From: Streptomyces yangpuensis
Lineage (GTDB): Bacteria; Actinomycetota; Actinomycetes; Streptomycetales; Streptomycetaceae
DNA: 64,000 bases
Assembly (NCBI RefSeq): GCF_001005295.1
Contig: NZ_LBMK01000002.1
Coordinates: 1,855,963 to 1,919,962, forward strand
Reading direction: 5' to 3'
In this document: positions 7,525 through 15,843 of the stretch, piece after piece
Numbering within the stretch: the stretch's first letter is position 1
Layout of the letters: every line of letters starts with the position of its first letter
Made by a program: the position numbers and the translations under genes
The notes under the pieces: model-generated
Database searches by the model: none
Told to the model about the DNA's origin: nothing
Seen by the model: the letters and a program-made list of their open reading frames with translations, nothing else

Positions 7525-8562
7525 ATGAAACGGACAACGAACCCCCAGCACGAAGCCCGCGAGCCCACCACGGCCGGGCCTGACGACGTGGGCCCCGACC
7601 AGCAGGTCGAGGAGCGGGCCCCGGACCAGCTCTCGCAGATGCCCAAGCGGTCGTGGAAGGCGGTGCTGCGCGGCACGCTGAAGGAGTTCCAGGACGACGA
7701 ACTCGCCGACCGAGCCGCAGCGCTCACCTACTACGGTGTGCTGGCCCTCTTCCCGGCGCTGCTGGTGCTGGTCTCCCTGCTCGGTATCGCTGGAGAGTCG
7801 GTGACCGCGCAGGTCCTGGACAACCTGCAGAAGCTGACCCCCGGCTCGGCGCGCGACGTGATCACCGATGCGGTCCGGCAGCTCCAGGGCAACGCCGGCA
7901 TCGGATCCCTCGTGGCGCTCGTCGGCCTGGCCGTCGCCGTCTGGTCGGCTTCCGGGTACGTCGCCGCGTTCATCCGGACCTCGAACGCCGTCTATGACAT
8001 TCCGGAGGGCCGCCCGGCGTGGAAGGTCCTGCCGCTGCGTCTGGCGCTGACGATCACGCTGATGGTCCTGGCCGTGGTCAGCGCCCTGATCGTGGTGTTC
8101 ACCGGCGGTCTCGCCCGGCAGGCGGGTGCCGCTCTCGGGGTCGGCGACACGGCGATGACGGTGTGGTCGATCGCGAAGTGGCCGGTCCTGGTGCTGCTCG
8201 TCACCATCATGATTGCGATCTTGTACTGGGCGGCACCGAACGCCAGGGGCCGCGGATTCAAGTGGATCACGCCCGGGAGTTTCCTGGCCCTGGTGATCTG
8301 GATGATTGCCTCGGCGGGCTTCGCCTTCTACGTGGCGAACTTCGGCTCGTACAACAAGACGTACGGCACGCTCGCCGGCGTCATCGTGTTCCTGATCTGG
8401 CTGTGGATCACCAACCTGGCCATCCTCCTCGGCCTGGAGTTCGACGCCGAGATGGTCCGCCAGCGCGCCATCGCCGGCGGCCACCCCGAGGACGAGGAGC
8501 CCTACGTCGAGCCCCGGGACACCCGGAAGTGGAGCGACGAGGACCGCCGGCGGCTGGGCTGA
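7525..8562 (+). CDS. YihY/BrkB family inner-membrane protein
   Basis: 345 residues with a cytoplasmic N-terminus, a conserved entry motif (DDELADRAAALTYYGVLALFPALLVL) and about six transmembrane helices, among them VALVGLAVAVWSASGYVAAF, TITLMVLAVVSALIVVF, WPVLVLLVTIMIAILYWAAPN and GVIVFLIWLWITNLAILLGLEF. This matches the YihY/BrkB family, membrane proteins of uncertain transport or envelope function. A GTG seven codons upstream, nearer the GAGAGG, is an alternative start. Part of the same family is found again, degraded, at 37148-37355, beside the holin-like and DUF3618 genes that often accompany brkB in streptomycetes; here no such partners follow. Confidence 0.9.
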   Translation: MKRTTNPQHEAREPTTAGPDDVGPDQQVEERAPDQLSQMPKRSWKAVLRGTLKEFQDDELADRAAALTYYGVLALFPALLVLVSLLGIAGESVTAQVLDNLQKLTPGSARDVITDAVRQLQGNAGIGSLVALVGLAVAVWSASGYVAAFIRTSNAVYDIPEGRPAWKVLPLRLALTITLMVLAVVSALIVVFTGGLARQAGAALGVGDTAMTVWSIAKWPVLVLLVTIMIAILYWAAPNARGRGFKWITPGSFLALVIWMIASAGFAFYVANFGSYNKTYGTLAGVIVFLIWLWITNLAILLGLEFDAEMVRQRAIAGGHPEDEEPYVEPRDTRKWSDEDRRRLG

Positions 8563-8764
8563 GACCCGTCCGACGAGCACCGGACCTGGCAGGAAGTCCT
8601 GGTCGCCGCAGCCCCGCAGGGGGCGGTGTTCGCCGTCGTCAAGGCTGTTGTCGGACCGTGCGGGAGCAGTCGCCACCCGGCGCCTCACCGGTACCTGGCC
8701 CGGTTGAGCCCTCAGCGGGGTCGGCGCCGGTCCGTTTCCGCATCCCGGTACCCGTGAGGACGGT

Positions 8765-9058
8765 TCAGGTCAGGCTCCAGGACCAGGTGCCGTCCGCGGC
8801 GACGAGGCAGGCGAGGACGAGTACGTCGGTCAGTCCCAGGGCGATGGCCAGTTGAGCCCGGCTCGGCCGGGTGGTGCGGCGGTGGAGGGCGAGCGCGCCG
8901 AGGACCACGGCGACGGGACCGAGCAGCAGGTTCATCACGAGCAGTCCCACCAGGCCGAGGACGAACGCGGTGACGGCCATCGCATCGGCGTCGCGGGTGG
9001 AGGTACGGACACGGACACGGGCGCGGGCGGCGTTGCGCGGTTCGGTGTGCGGGCTCAT
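8765..9058 (-). CDS. DUF4190-like small membrane protein
   Basis: 97 residues: a basic, Arg-rich N-terminal stretch and two transmembrane helices (about residues 27-52, AVTAFVLGLVGLLVMNLLLGPVAVVLGALAL, and 65-85) separated by HRRTTRPSR. The pattern 'A..ALVLGLVGLL..N.LLGPVAVVLG..AL' is that of the DUF4190 family. The ATG overlaps the stop of the preceding small gene (ATGA), so the two form a coupled pair facing the TetR gene across a palindromic site. Confidence 0.72.
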   Translation of the reverse strand: MSPHTEPRNAARARVRVRTSTRDADAMAVTAFVLGLVGLLVMNLLLGPVAVVLGALALHRRTTRPSRAQLAIALGLTDVLVLACLVAADGTWSWSLT

Positions 9059-9246
9059 CGCAGGCCTCCGCGGTCGTGGTGGAGGCGGGCGGCCCGCTGC
9101 CGGCCCGACTGCCGTTCGCGCGCGGCGAAGAGGCTCAGCCACAGGGCGATGGCGAGACCGGCTGCCGCGCTGACGGGCACGGGGAGGTGGGCCACGGCGC
9201 CCAGGAGGACGCCGAGCACCAGCAGAGCGGCTACGAGGAAGAGCAT
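9055..9246 (-). CDS. Small two-helix membrane protein beside a TetR regulator
   Basis: 63 residues: one long or two short hydrophobic helices (MLFLVAALLVLGVLLGAVAH and VSAAAGLAIALWLSLFAA) and a basic C-terminal tail rich in Arg and Gln. The start was chosen by the GGAAGGAC box 6 bases upstream. It is the first gene of a two-gene leftward unit that diverges from a TetR-type regulator; the shared intergenic region carries a palindrome that probably lets that regulator repress it. Function unknown. Confidence 0.68.
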   Translation of the reverse strand: MLFLVAALLVLGVLLGAVAHLPVPVSAAAGLAIALWLSLFAARERQSGRQRAARLHHDRGGLR

Positions 9247-9264
9247 GGGATGTCCTTCCAAATC

Positions 9265-9288
9265 GGTAACAGTTGTTCACTGATTACC
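9265..9288. promoter_or_regulatory. Probable TetR operator between divergent genes
   Basis: An imperfect 24-bp dyad with outer arms GGTAAcAGT and ACTgATTACC around TGTTC. It lies 19 bp before the small membrane-protein gene and 58 bp before the TetR gene, the normal place for an autoregulated divergent operator. Confidence 0.6.
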
Positions 9289-9346
9289 CGGTTCAGTTCG
9301 GGTCCATGCTGGCGGCGCGCGAGTGTGACGCGGTTGACTGCCCGTC

Positions 9347-9982
9347 ATGAGTGCTTCCCCCGGGGTCCGCGAGACCCAGCGCCGCCGCACCCGCCGTGTC
9401 CTGCTCGACGCGGCCCTGTCGGTGCTGGAGGAGCGCAGTCTGGGGAGCCTCGGGCTCAGAGAGGTCACCCGGGCCGCGGGTGTCTCTCCCACCGCCTTCT
9501 ACCGGCACTTCCGGGACATGGACGAGCTGGGGACGGCGCTGGTCGAGGAGGCGCTGGCCAGTCTGCACGTGACGGTGCGGGACATCCTCGCCGCGACCGG
9601 TGACCCCGAGCGCCGCGGAGAGGCCGCGGTGCACCTGGTCGCCGAGCTGGTGCGCTCGCGGCCGGCTCACGTCCGCTTCCTGGTCCGCGAACGCCACGGC
9701 GGGGTCGCGGCGGTGCGGGATGCCATCGCCGGGCAACTGGACGTGTTCGCCGAGGAGATAGAGGCGGTCCTCGGAGCGGATCCCCTCAGCGCGGGGTGGC
9801 CCCGGCCGGACGTGACGATGCTGTCGAGACTCCTGGTGGACCACATGTTCATGACGGCCTCGGCGTTCCTCGCCGCCTCGATGCGGGGGGATGTGCGGGG
9901 TGACGACTGGGCGGCCGCCACCCGCACCGCGCTGGGCCAGCTCCGTCTGATCCACCTCGGCCGGCTGCACTGGCCGGGGTGA
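9347..9982 (+). CDS. TetR family transcriptional regulator (FabR/FatR-like)
   Basis: 211 residues. The helix-turn-helix is at about 17-62: TRRVLLDAALSVLEE, then GLREVTRAAGVSPTAFYRHFRDMDELG, with the Y-R-H-F recognition helix typical of TetR. The C-terminal domain pattern (HLVAELVRSRPAHVRFLVRERHGG) resembles FabR-like regulators of membrane lipid or hydrocarbon genes. It diverges from two small membrane-protein genes and probably represses them and itself at the palindrome at 9265-9288. The ligand cannot be told from sequence. Confidence 0.88.
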   Translation: MSASPGVRETQRRRTRRVLLDAALSVLEERSLGSLGLREVTRAAGVSPTAFYRHFRDMDELGTALVEEALASLHVTVRDILAATGDPERRGEAAVHLVAELVRSRPAHVRFLVRERHGGVAAVRDAIAGQLDVFAEEIEAVLGADPLSAGWPRPDVTMLSRLLVDHMFMTASAFLAASMRGDVRGDDWAAATRTALGQLRLIHLGRLHWPG

Positions 9983-10091
9983 CCCGGGCGCGTCGCCCGG
10001 CGAAGGCATCGCCGCCGCGGTCCGCGAAGCGAATGGTCCGCCCATTGCCGGGCACGTGCGTCCCAGGACCGTGCGCAGGGGAGGCGGGGGC

Positions 10092-10379
10092 GTGACCGGG
10101 AACGAACTGACGCCGCAAGAGACGGCGGCCTGGGACCAGTTGCTCGCCGACCTGAACGGCGACGGTGCCCCCACGCAGTCCCATGGGGCGAGATGGCGTG
10201 CGGCCGGGCGTCGGATCGGCATGACCACGCTGTTACTGGCCGCGCTCATCATGCTCCTGGCAGGGAGCTTCGCCGGCTCGGGGTTCCTGGCCTGGAGCGG
10301 GGTGATCGCGTGGACAAGTGCCGTCCTGATCATCTCTCACCACCATGGCCACGGCCCCCGCCTGCCCATGGGCCGGTAA
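10092..10379 (+). CDS. Small membrane protein, DUF3040-like layout
   Basis: 95 residues. An acidic N-terminal helix (LTPQETAAWDQLLADLNGDG) is followed by a basic linker and two transmembrane helices (MTTLLLAALIMLLAGSFAG and FLAWSGVIAWTSAVLII), ending in a His-rich tail (HHHGHG). The layout is that of the DUF3040 family, but the N-terminal motif differs, so I only claim resemblance. GTG is taken as the start because GGGGAGG lies 9 bases upstream. It ends about 120 bp before the mycothione reductase gene. Confidence 0.65.
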   Translation: MTGNELTPQETAAWDQLLADLNGDGAPTQSHGARWRAAGRRIGMTTLLLAALIMLLAGSFAGSGFLAWSGVIAWTSAVLIISHHHGHGPRLPMGR

Positions 10380-10414
10380 CCACCACGGAGCCCGTCCCGT
10401 AGAGGCGGGCGACG

Positions 10415-10464
10415 GACGGCGGCGGCCGCGTGCCGTGCACGACGGCGGCGGCCGCGTGCCGTGC
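10415..10464. repeat. 24-bp perfect direct repeat upstream of mtr
   Basis: A 24-base unit (starts GACGGCGG, ends GTGCCGTGC) occurs at 10415-10438 and again at 10441-10464 without a mismatch, with a period of 26 bp. It ends 37 bp before the mtr start, just ahead of the putative promoter. Confidence 0.85.
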
Positions 10465-10466
10465 GC

Positions 10467-10491
10467 GTGTGGAGAGGCCACCCGGGGGTAC
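10467..10491 (+). promoter_or_regulatory. SigB-like promoter of mtr
   Basis: GTGT at 10467, then exactly 15 bases, then GGGTAC at 10486. This fits the streptomycete sigma-B consensus GNNT-N14-16-GGGTAC/T. The start codon lies only 10 bases after the -10 box, so the transcript would be leaderless or nearly so. Confidence 0.55.
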
Positions 10492-10501
10492 GTTGCGCCG
10501 C

Positions 10502-11884
10502 ATGCGCACCTATGACCTCGTGATCGTCGGGGCCGGATCCGGCAACACCATCGTGGACGAACGCTTCTCCCACCTGGACGTGGCCCTCGTCGAGGAGGCC
10601 GCCTTCGGCGGTACCTGCCTGAACCGCGGGTGCATCCCGAGCAAGATGCTCGTGCACGTCGCAGACCTCACCGACGGCATCCACGAAGCCGGCCGGTTCG
10701 GCGTACAGGCCGAGCTGGGCGGAGTCGACTGGCCCGCGGTGCGGGAGCGGGTCTTCGGACGTCTGGACCGGGAGGCCGCGGAGGGGAAGCGCGGACGGCG
10801 TGACGCCCCGAACGTCGACGTCCTCGAAGGGCGCGCCCGTTTCACAGGCGACCGGACACTGGTGGTCGGTGACGGCGCGGACGCCGTCACCGTCCGCGGC
10901 GAGCAGGTCGTGATCGCCGTCGGCGGACGCCCGGACGTGCCCGCGCCGGTCCGGGATTCCGGGCTGCCGTACGAGACGTCCGATACGGTCATGCGCCTGG
11001 ACCGGCCGCCGCGGCACCTCGCGGTACTCGGCGGCGGCTACGTCGCGGCCGAGCTCGCGCACGTCTTCCACGCGGCGGGCAGCCGCATCACGGTCATCGA
11101 GCAGGAGGACAACCTCCTCGCCGCGCAGGACGAATCGGTTGCCGCCGCCTACACCGCGATCGCCGCCGACCGCTACGACCTGCGGACGGGCACCGCACTG
11201 GCCCGTGTCGAGGGGGAGCCGGGACGGCTGCGCCTGGTCCTGGACGACGACACGACCGTCGAGGCGGACACCCTGCTCGTCGCTGTGGGGCGCACGCCGA
11301 ACAGCGACCTGATCGACGCCGACCGGGCGGGGGTCCCGCTCCACGACGACGGACGGGTGGCGGTCGACGCCTTTCAGCGGACCGGCGCCCCGGGAGTATT
11401 CGCCCTCGGCGACGTGTGCACGCCCTTTCCGCTCAAACATGTGGCGAACCGGGAGGCCCACGTGGTGGCGCACAACCTCCTGCACCCCGGCGACCCCATC
11501 CGCACCTCTCACGGGGCCGTCCCCGCCGCCGTGTTCACCCGGCCCCAGATCGCGCAGGTCGGGCGGACCGAGCAGCAGTGCCGGAAAGAGGGACTCGACT
11601 ACGCCGTCTGCGTGCGCCGCTTCGCGGACACCGCCTACGGCTGGGCCCTGGAGGACGGCACGGGCTTCTGCAAGGTGCTCGCGGACCGCCGTAGCGGACT
11701 GCTGCTGGGCGCCCACATCATGGGCCCGCAGGCCGCGAGCCTGATCCAGCCCCTGGTGGTCGCCATGAGCTGTGGCATCACTGCCGGCGACCTCGCGCGG
11801 ACCCCGCTGTGGATCCACCCCGCGCCCACCGAGGTGATCTCCAACGCCCTCCTCGACCTCCACCGAGCCCTCGGCCACCGATGA
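10502..11884 (+). CDS. mtr: Mycothione reductase
   Basis: 460 residues, a class I flavoprotein disulfide reductase that reduces oxidised mycothiol with NADPH, the actinobacterial counterpart of glutathione reductase. Visible are the FAD dinucleotide fold (VIVGAGSGN, residues 8-15), the redox disulfide C39-x4-C44 in GGTCLNRGCIPSK, the NADPH fold (LAVLGGGYVAAELAHVF), the second FAD motif (GVFALGDVC) and the C-terminal His-Glu pair in HPAPTEV (about 439-444). The absence of a second Gly in the first motif (GAGSGNT) is usual for Mtr. The short spacing between promoter-like box and ATG suggests a leaderless mRNA; a 24-bp duplication precedes it. Confidence 0.93.
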   Translation: MRTYDLVIVGAGSGNTIVDERFSHLDVALVEEAAFGGTCLNRGCIPSKMLVHVADLTDGIHEAGRFGVQAELGGVDWPAVRERVFGRLDREAAEGKRGRRDAPNVDVLEGRARFTGDRTLVVGDGADAVTVRGEQVVIAVGGRPDVPAPVRDSGLPYETSDTVMRLDRPPRHLAVLGGGYVAAELAHVFHAAGSRITVIEQEDNLLAAQDESVAAAYTAIAADRYDLRTGTALARVEGEPGRLRLVLDDDTTVEADTLLVAVGRTPNSDLIDADRAGVPLHDDGRVAVDAFQRTGAPGVFALGDVCTPFPLKHVANREAHVVAHNLLHPGDPIRTSHGAVPAAVFTRPQIAQVGRTEQQCRKEGLDYAVCVRRFADTAYGWALEDGTGFCKVLADRRSGLLLGAHIMGPQAASLIQPLVVAMSCGITAGDLARTPLWIHPAPTEVISNALLDLHRALGHR

Positions 11885-11886
11885 AC

Positions 11887-12031
11887 TCAGGGCAGGGGCG
11901 TTCCGCCGGTGGCGTCGACGAGCTCGCCGGTGATGCAGGAGGCCCCGTCCGAGGCGAGGAAGACGAAGGCGGGCGCCGTCTCCGCGGGCTGCGCGGGGCG
12001 GCCCAGCGGCGACTGCTCGCCGAATGCGCGG
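11887..12031 (-). pseudogene. 3' remnant of a short-chain dehydrogenase
   Basis: Read leftward, the frame gives AFGEQSPLGRPAQPAETAPA, then FVFLASDGASCITGELVDATGG and a stop: the C-terminal 45 residues of a classical SDR (YghA or glucose-1-dehydrogenase type). The Rossmann core, catalytic YxxxK and start are missing, and upstream sequence is unrelated. It converges tail-to-tail on mtr with a 2-bp gap. Confidence 0.8.
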
Positions 12032-12112
12032 GTGCGGCCGGGCGGGCACCCGACGGCTCAAGGGCGGCCGTGGCCTGCCCGTGCCCGACCGCGCGTTCCG
12101 CAACGGGCCGGC

Positions 12113-13651
12113 TCAGCCGCTCTTCAGGCGGCGGAGGAACTCATCTCCCAAGCGGCGCTGCAGCTCCGCCAGTTGATCGTCGCTCAGTCCCTTGAGATCG
12201 CCCGGCGCCCCTCCCGAGCCCTTCGCCGCTTCTTCCTGCTGCTTCTGCTGCTCCCTGCGTTTGAGTTCCTGCTCCTCCGGCGATCCGGGCACCGCGTACG
12301 CACAACGGATGAGCGCACCGTCGGCCGCCTTGAGACAGGTGGCCTCGCGCCCGTCGACCGGTCCTCTGCCCTCCACGCGGAATCGGATGTTCTGCTCGCT
12401 GCCGACCGTGGCCGTCCACGTGCTGCCACCGGAGGGGACGACCTCGAACACCTGATCGTCGTTGTAGCAACAGACGTCCCGGTACTCGGCCTTGATGAGG
12501 GCCACGAGCGCCTTCGGCGACGACCAGGCCGGATCGAGGCGGTGGACGGTCATCGGCGCGAGCGTGCCGCCCCGGTGCCGCGTGGGCACCGTCGAGACCG
12601 CCACCACCGAGCTGGCCTCACCCTGGGGGGTGAGGGGGGTGACGTAGGCACTTCCGGCCCCGCCCGCGGCCGTATCGCCGTACCGCAGGGTGAACTCGGA
12701 CTCGTTGCCCTCGTTGGCGCCGTCCTCGGAGGCGTCCCAGCCGCTGCGCTCGAACCACCAGTCACTGAAGCCGCCCACCGCCGCCGTGCCCTCCCGCTGG
12801 CGGGCGGCGAGGCTCAGCGGATAGGACGGGCCGGGGACCGCGGACGTGTCGGTGGTCACCGTCAGCTTCCCGGTCGAGCCGTCGTAAAGCGCCACACCGG
12901 CGGGACGTTCCGTCACGACGAAGAGCCCGGTCTGGCGCTTGAGGGGGACGACCACGACCGGCGTGCCGTCGGAGCAGGTCACATAGGCGTCGCCGGCCTC
13001 GAAACGTACCCACCGCTGCACACCCGAGATCTTGCGGCCCAGGTTGTGGGTGAACCAGCCGCTGATCCGCGCGTCCGCCTTCTCCAGGTCGAAGGGGCAG
13101 CGCACCTGGCTCCGGCCGCTGCCGCCCAGCGGGACCTCCTGGACGAGTCCCACCTCGTACCCGGAGAGCCAGCCCCGCCGCTCGACCAGGGTGCCGAAGC
13201 GGTCGGAGTCGGGCAGGTAGGTGATGTCGGCGATCTCGCCGGTGACGTCGCCGAGGTGCGGAGCGGCCTGAGCCTCGCCGACCACGTACGGGGAGCGGGC
13301 GGAGAGGGCGGGGACCGGATCGGTCACGATCTGCGCGGTGGCCATGTACGCGCGGTCCTGGAGGTACGCCCCGTACACCAGCCAGCCGACGCCCAGCACC
13401 ACGGCGGAGACGGTGCCCAACCACGCCAGGACGACGGCCGCGTTCCCGGCGTCGGGGTGTCCCGCGCGCCGTCGGAGCCACCGCGCCAGCAGCCCGGCCC
13501 CGATACAGCACGCCACGGCCAGCAGGGGCAGGGCGAACCAGGCGAGGAGCTTGCGCAGCTCCCATACCAGGACCGTCGTGTAGTAGGAGGCGTACCACAC
13601 TGCGAAACCCGCCACCAGCAGGGTCAGTCCCCAACGCCAAGCCCGGCCCAT
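12113..13651 (-). CDS. Large membrane-anchored protein of unknown function
   Basis: 512 residues. Three N-terminal hydrophobic helices (about 8-25, 36-60 and 78-100) are followed by a large, mostly polar domain of about 380 residues with Cys pairs (VRCPFDLEK, VTCSDG, DVCCYND and CLKAADGALIRCAY). It ends in a charged Glu/Lys/Gln coiled-coil segment (EEQELKRREQQKQQEEAAK) and a final helix DDQLAELQRRLGDEFL. The soluble part probably lies outside the cell with disulfides. I do not recognise a domain family. The start is the ATG after a G-rich purine run. Confidence 0.75.
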   Translation of the reverse strand: MGRAWRWGLTLLVAGFAVWYASYYTTVLVWELRKLLAWFALPLLAVACCIGAGLLARWLRRRAGHPDAGNAAVVLAWLGTVSAVVLGVGWLVYGAYLQDRAYMATAQIVTDPVPALSARSPYVVGEAQAAPHLGDVTGEIADITYLPDSDRFGTLVERRGWLSGYEVGLVQEVPLGGSGRSQVRCPFDLEKADARISGWFTHNLGRKISGVQRWVRFEAGDAYVTCSDGTPVVVVPLKRQTGLFVVTERPAGVALYDGSTGKLTVTTDTSAVPGPSYPLSLAARQREGTAAVGGFSDWWFERSGWDASEDGANEGNESEFTLRYGDTAAGGAGSAYVTPLTPQGEASSVVAVSTVPTRHRGGTLAPMTVHRLDPAWSSPKALVALIKAEYRDVCCYNDDQVFEVVPSGGSTWTATVGSEQNIRFRVEGRGPVDGREATCLKAADGALIRCAYAVPGSPEEQELKRREQQKQQEEAAKGSGGAPGDLKGLSDDQLAELQRRLGDEFLRRLKSG

Positions 13652-13796
13652 CCGTACCCCCCACCCCCCGGCCCGGGCCCCCCGCCCGATGCCGCAGACT
13701 CGATTCTGCACCCCCGGGCGCGCCGTGTCACCGGATCCGGCGCGGCACGGTCAGCGGCCTGACCGGGCACGGCCGACGGCCGACCCGGCCCCGCGA

Positions 13797-13985
13797 CTAC
13801 ATGGGGTCCATGGTGGCGCTCTCCGGACCTCCGACCTCCTCGCACTTCGCACGCAGGTGCACGGCCTTCTCCATGAGCCGCTCCCGCTCCGCGGGATCGG
13901 CAGCCCGCTGCGCCTGCAGTTCCAGTTGCTCGGCCTTCTGCCGCATCTCGCCGGCCACCCTGCTCCGCTGCTCGTCACCGGTCAT
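13797..13985 (-). CDS. DUF6381-type small coiled-coil protein
   Basis: 62 residues, nearly all helix, with heptad pattern: AGEMRQKAEQLELQAQRAADP then AERERLMEKAVHLRAKCEEV. This length and composition, with a C-terminal MDPM, match the DUF6381 family of streptomycetes, unknown in function. AAGGGCGAG gives a fair ribosome site. A GGGTAGGCGC element at 14053-14062 lies upstream in the matching orientation and recurs before four other small stress-type genes in this window. Confidence 0.78.
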   Translation of the reverse strand: MTGDEQRSRVAGEMRQKAEQLELQAQRAADPAERERLMEKAVHLRAKCEEVGGPESATMDPM

Positions 13986-14052
13986 GTCTCGCCCTTTCGG
14001 TGCGCGTACGGTCTCCGCCGGACGGTGAGGTACCGACCGGCTCCGTCCTGAT

Positions 14053-14062
14053 GCGCCTACCC
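14053..14062 (-). promoter_or_regulatory. GGGTAGGCGC promoter-like element
   Basis: On the minus strand this reads GGGTAGGCGC, about 67 bp before the DUF6381 start. The GGGTA core resembles the -10 of stress sigma factors of the SigB group. See the separate finding on its recurrence. Confidence 0.5.
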
Positions 14063-14207
14063 GCGTCACCGCGGGGCTGACACGGAGCGAGGCGACGTTC
14101 ACGATTTCAGGGTTCTGACGGCGCTGCGTACCAGGGGATCGCGTACACGCGCCGGGGTATCGCGTCTCCCATTCGGCCGACAGCGACGTGGGGCAGGGCC
14201 CGATGGC

Positions 14208-14217
14208 GGGTAGGCGC
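14208..14217 (+). promoter_or_regulatory. GGGTAGGCGC promoter-like element
   Basis: GGGTAGGCGC ends just 5 bases before the ATG of the DUF2231 gene. If it is a -10 box, transcription would begin at or near the start codon, giving a leaderless mRNA; no Shine-Dalgarno sequence is present, which agrees. Confidence 0.5.
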
Positions 14218-14222
14218 CCTGC

Positions 14223-14795
14223 ATGAACACCACAGCCCTTGCCCCCACGCGCGTCGTCCGCGCCCTGGACACCGTTTCCGGACGGTGGCTGGCGGCCCTG
14301 GACCGCCTGGAACGGAGCAACCTGGCCGACCCGGCGATCCGCGTCCTCCAGCGGGGGATCCGCTCGCTCCCGTTGGGTGACGTGCGGGACCTGCTGAGGG
14401 GACGGCCACTGGGCCATCCTCTCCATCCCGTCCTCGTGCAGGTGCCCATCGGATGCTGGCTCTCCGCCGCGGTCCTGGACGTCGTCCCCGGTGAGCGGCG
14501 TGCGGCCACCACCCTGACGGCCGTCGGCCTCGCGGGGGTGGCCCCGGCCGCGATCGCCGGCTGGGCCGACTGGGCCGACCTGCCGCCCGAACAGGCCAGG
14601 GTGGGCCTCGCCCACGCCGTCGCCAACGCGGCGGCCGTCAGCTGCTACGCGATCTCCCTCGGGGCACGCCTCGGCGGCCGCCCCGCGAAGGGCCGGCTGT
14701 GGGGGTGGGCCGGTCTGACGGCGGTGGGCATCACCGGGGCACTCGGCGGCCACGTCGCCTACCGGCAGGCCGTCGGGGCCCACCCCACCTCCTGA
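14223..14795 (+). CDS. DUF2231 membrane protein
   Basis: 190 residues. A soluble N-terminal helix region is followed by the DUF2231 signature GRPLGHPLHPVLVQVPIGCWLSAAVLD and four transmembrane helices, ending GALGGHVAYRQAVG. The GHPLHP histidines are conserved in the family and may bind a metal or heme. In many streptomycetes a Rieske protein follows; here the next gene is a convergent dhaK, so that partner is missing. There is no ribosome site, and the start lies directly behind a GGGTAG box. Confidence 0.88.
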   Translation: MNTTALAPTRVVRALDTVSGRWLAALDRLERSNLADPAIRVLQRGIRSLPLGDVRDLLRGRPLGHPLHPVLVQVPIGCWLSAAVLDVVPGERRAATTLTAVGLAGVAPAAIAGWADWADLPPEQARVGLAHAVANAAAVSCYAISLGARLGGRPAKGRLWGWAGLTAVGITGALGGHVAYRQAVGAHPTS

Positions 14796-14838
14796 GGCCG
14801 CATCCGCAAGCAGCGCCGGCCGCCGGGCGGGCGGGAGT

Positions 14839-15843
14839 TCAGCGGCCCCAGCGCAGCGCCGGGGTCTGCACCGGCGCGTCCCACAGCCGCAGGAACTCCT
14901 CCTCGGCACGGCAGAGGGTCACCGAGCACCCCGCCATGTCCAGCGACGTGACGTAGTTGCCCACCAGGCACCGCGCCACGGGTACCCCACGGTCCGCGAG
15001 CACCTGGGCCACGGCGGCGTGGAACCCGTACAGCTCCAGCAGCGGCGTCGCACCCATCCCGTTCACCAGGGCCAGCACCGGCCCGTCGGCCGGAGCCACG
15101 CTCGCCAGGTCGTCCAGTACGGCGCCCACCGCGAACTCCGCGATCTCGTGGGCCGTCATCATCGGGCGGCGCTCGCGGCCGGGCTCGCCGTGGATCCCGA
15201 TGCCGAGTTCGAGCTCGCCGTCGGGCAGGTCGAAGGTGGGGCTGCCCTTGGCGGGTGTGGTGCAGGCGCTCAGGGCCACACCGAAGCTGCGGGAGGCCTT
15301 GTTCACGCGCTCGGCCACCGCCGCGACCTGCTCCAGCGGAGCGCCCTCCTCGGCGGCGGCCCCGGCGATCTTCTCGACGAAGAGGGTGGCTCCGGTGCCG
15401 CGCCGGCCGGCGGTGTACAGACTGTCGGTGACGGCCACGTCGTCGTCGACCAGCACGCGCTGGACGCGGACGCCGTCCTCCTCGGCGAGTTCGGCGGCCA
15501 TGTCGAAGTTCAGTACGTCCCCGGTGTAGTTCTTGACGACGAACAGCACCCCCTGGCCGGAGTCCACAGCCTTGGCCGCCCGCAGGACCTGGTCGGGTAC
15601 GGGAGAGGTGAACACCTCGCCCGGACAGGCGGCCGACAGCATTCCGGGTCCCACGAAGCCCGCGTGCAACGGCTCGTGCCCGGATCCGCCGCCGGAGACC
15701 AGGCCGACCCGGCCGCCCTCGCGGGCCCCCTTGCGGACGACGACCCGGGCCTCCACGTCCACCTCCAGGTCCGGATGGGCGGCGGCCAGGCCGCGCAGGG
15801 CATCGGCGACCACGGTCTGAGGACTGTTGATCAGCATCTTCAC
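14839..15843 (-). CDS. dhaK: Dihydroxyacetone kinase, DhaK subunit
   Basis: 334 residues, full length for DhaK. The dihydroxyacetone-binding domain shows GLVSGGGSGHEPLHAGFVG near residue 50, VVKNYTGDVLNFDMA near 110 and GIGIHGEPGRER, whose His forms the covalent hemiaminal with dihydroxyacetone. GTG is the start, 9 bases after GGGAG. DhaK binds substrate only; the ATP-binding DhaL (or DhaL plus DhaM) is needed for catalysis, and neither follows. Downstream is a convergent DUF2231 gene, so dhaK is an orphan here unless DhaL is encoded elsewhere. Confidence 0.93.
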   Translation of the reverse strand: MKMLINSPQTVVADALRGLAAAHPDLEVDVEARVVVRKGAREGGRVGLVSGGGSGHEPLHAGFVGPGMLSAACPGEVFTSPVPDQVLRAAKAVDSGQGVLFVVKNYTGDVLNFDMAAELAEEDGVRVQRVLVDDDVAVTDSLYTAGRRGTGATLFVEKIAGAAAEEGAPLEQVAAVAERVNKASRSFGVALSACTTPAKGSPTFDLPDGELELGIGIHGEPGRERRPMMTAHEIAEFAVGAVLDDLASVAPADGPVLALVNGMGATPLLELYGFHAAVAQVLADRGVPVARCLVGNYVTSLDMAGCSVTLCRAEEEFLRLWDAPVQTPALRWGR

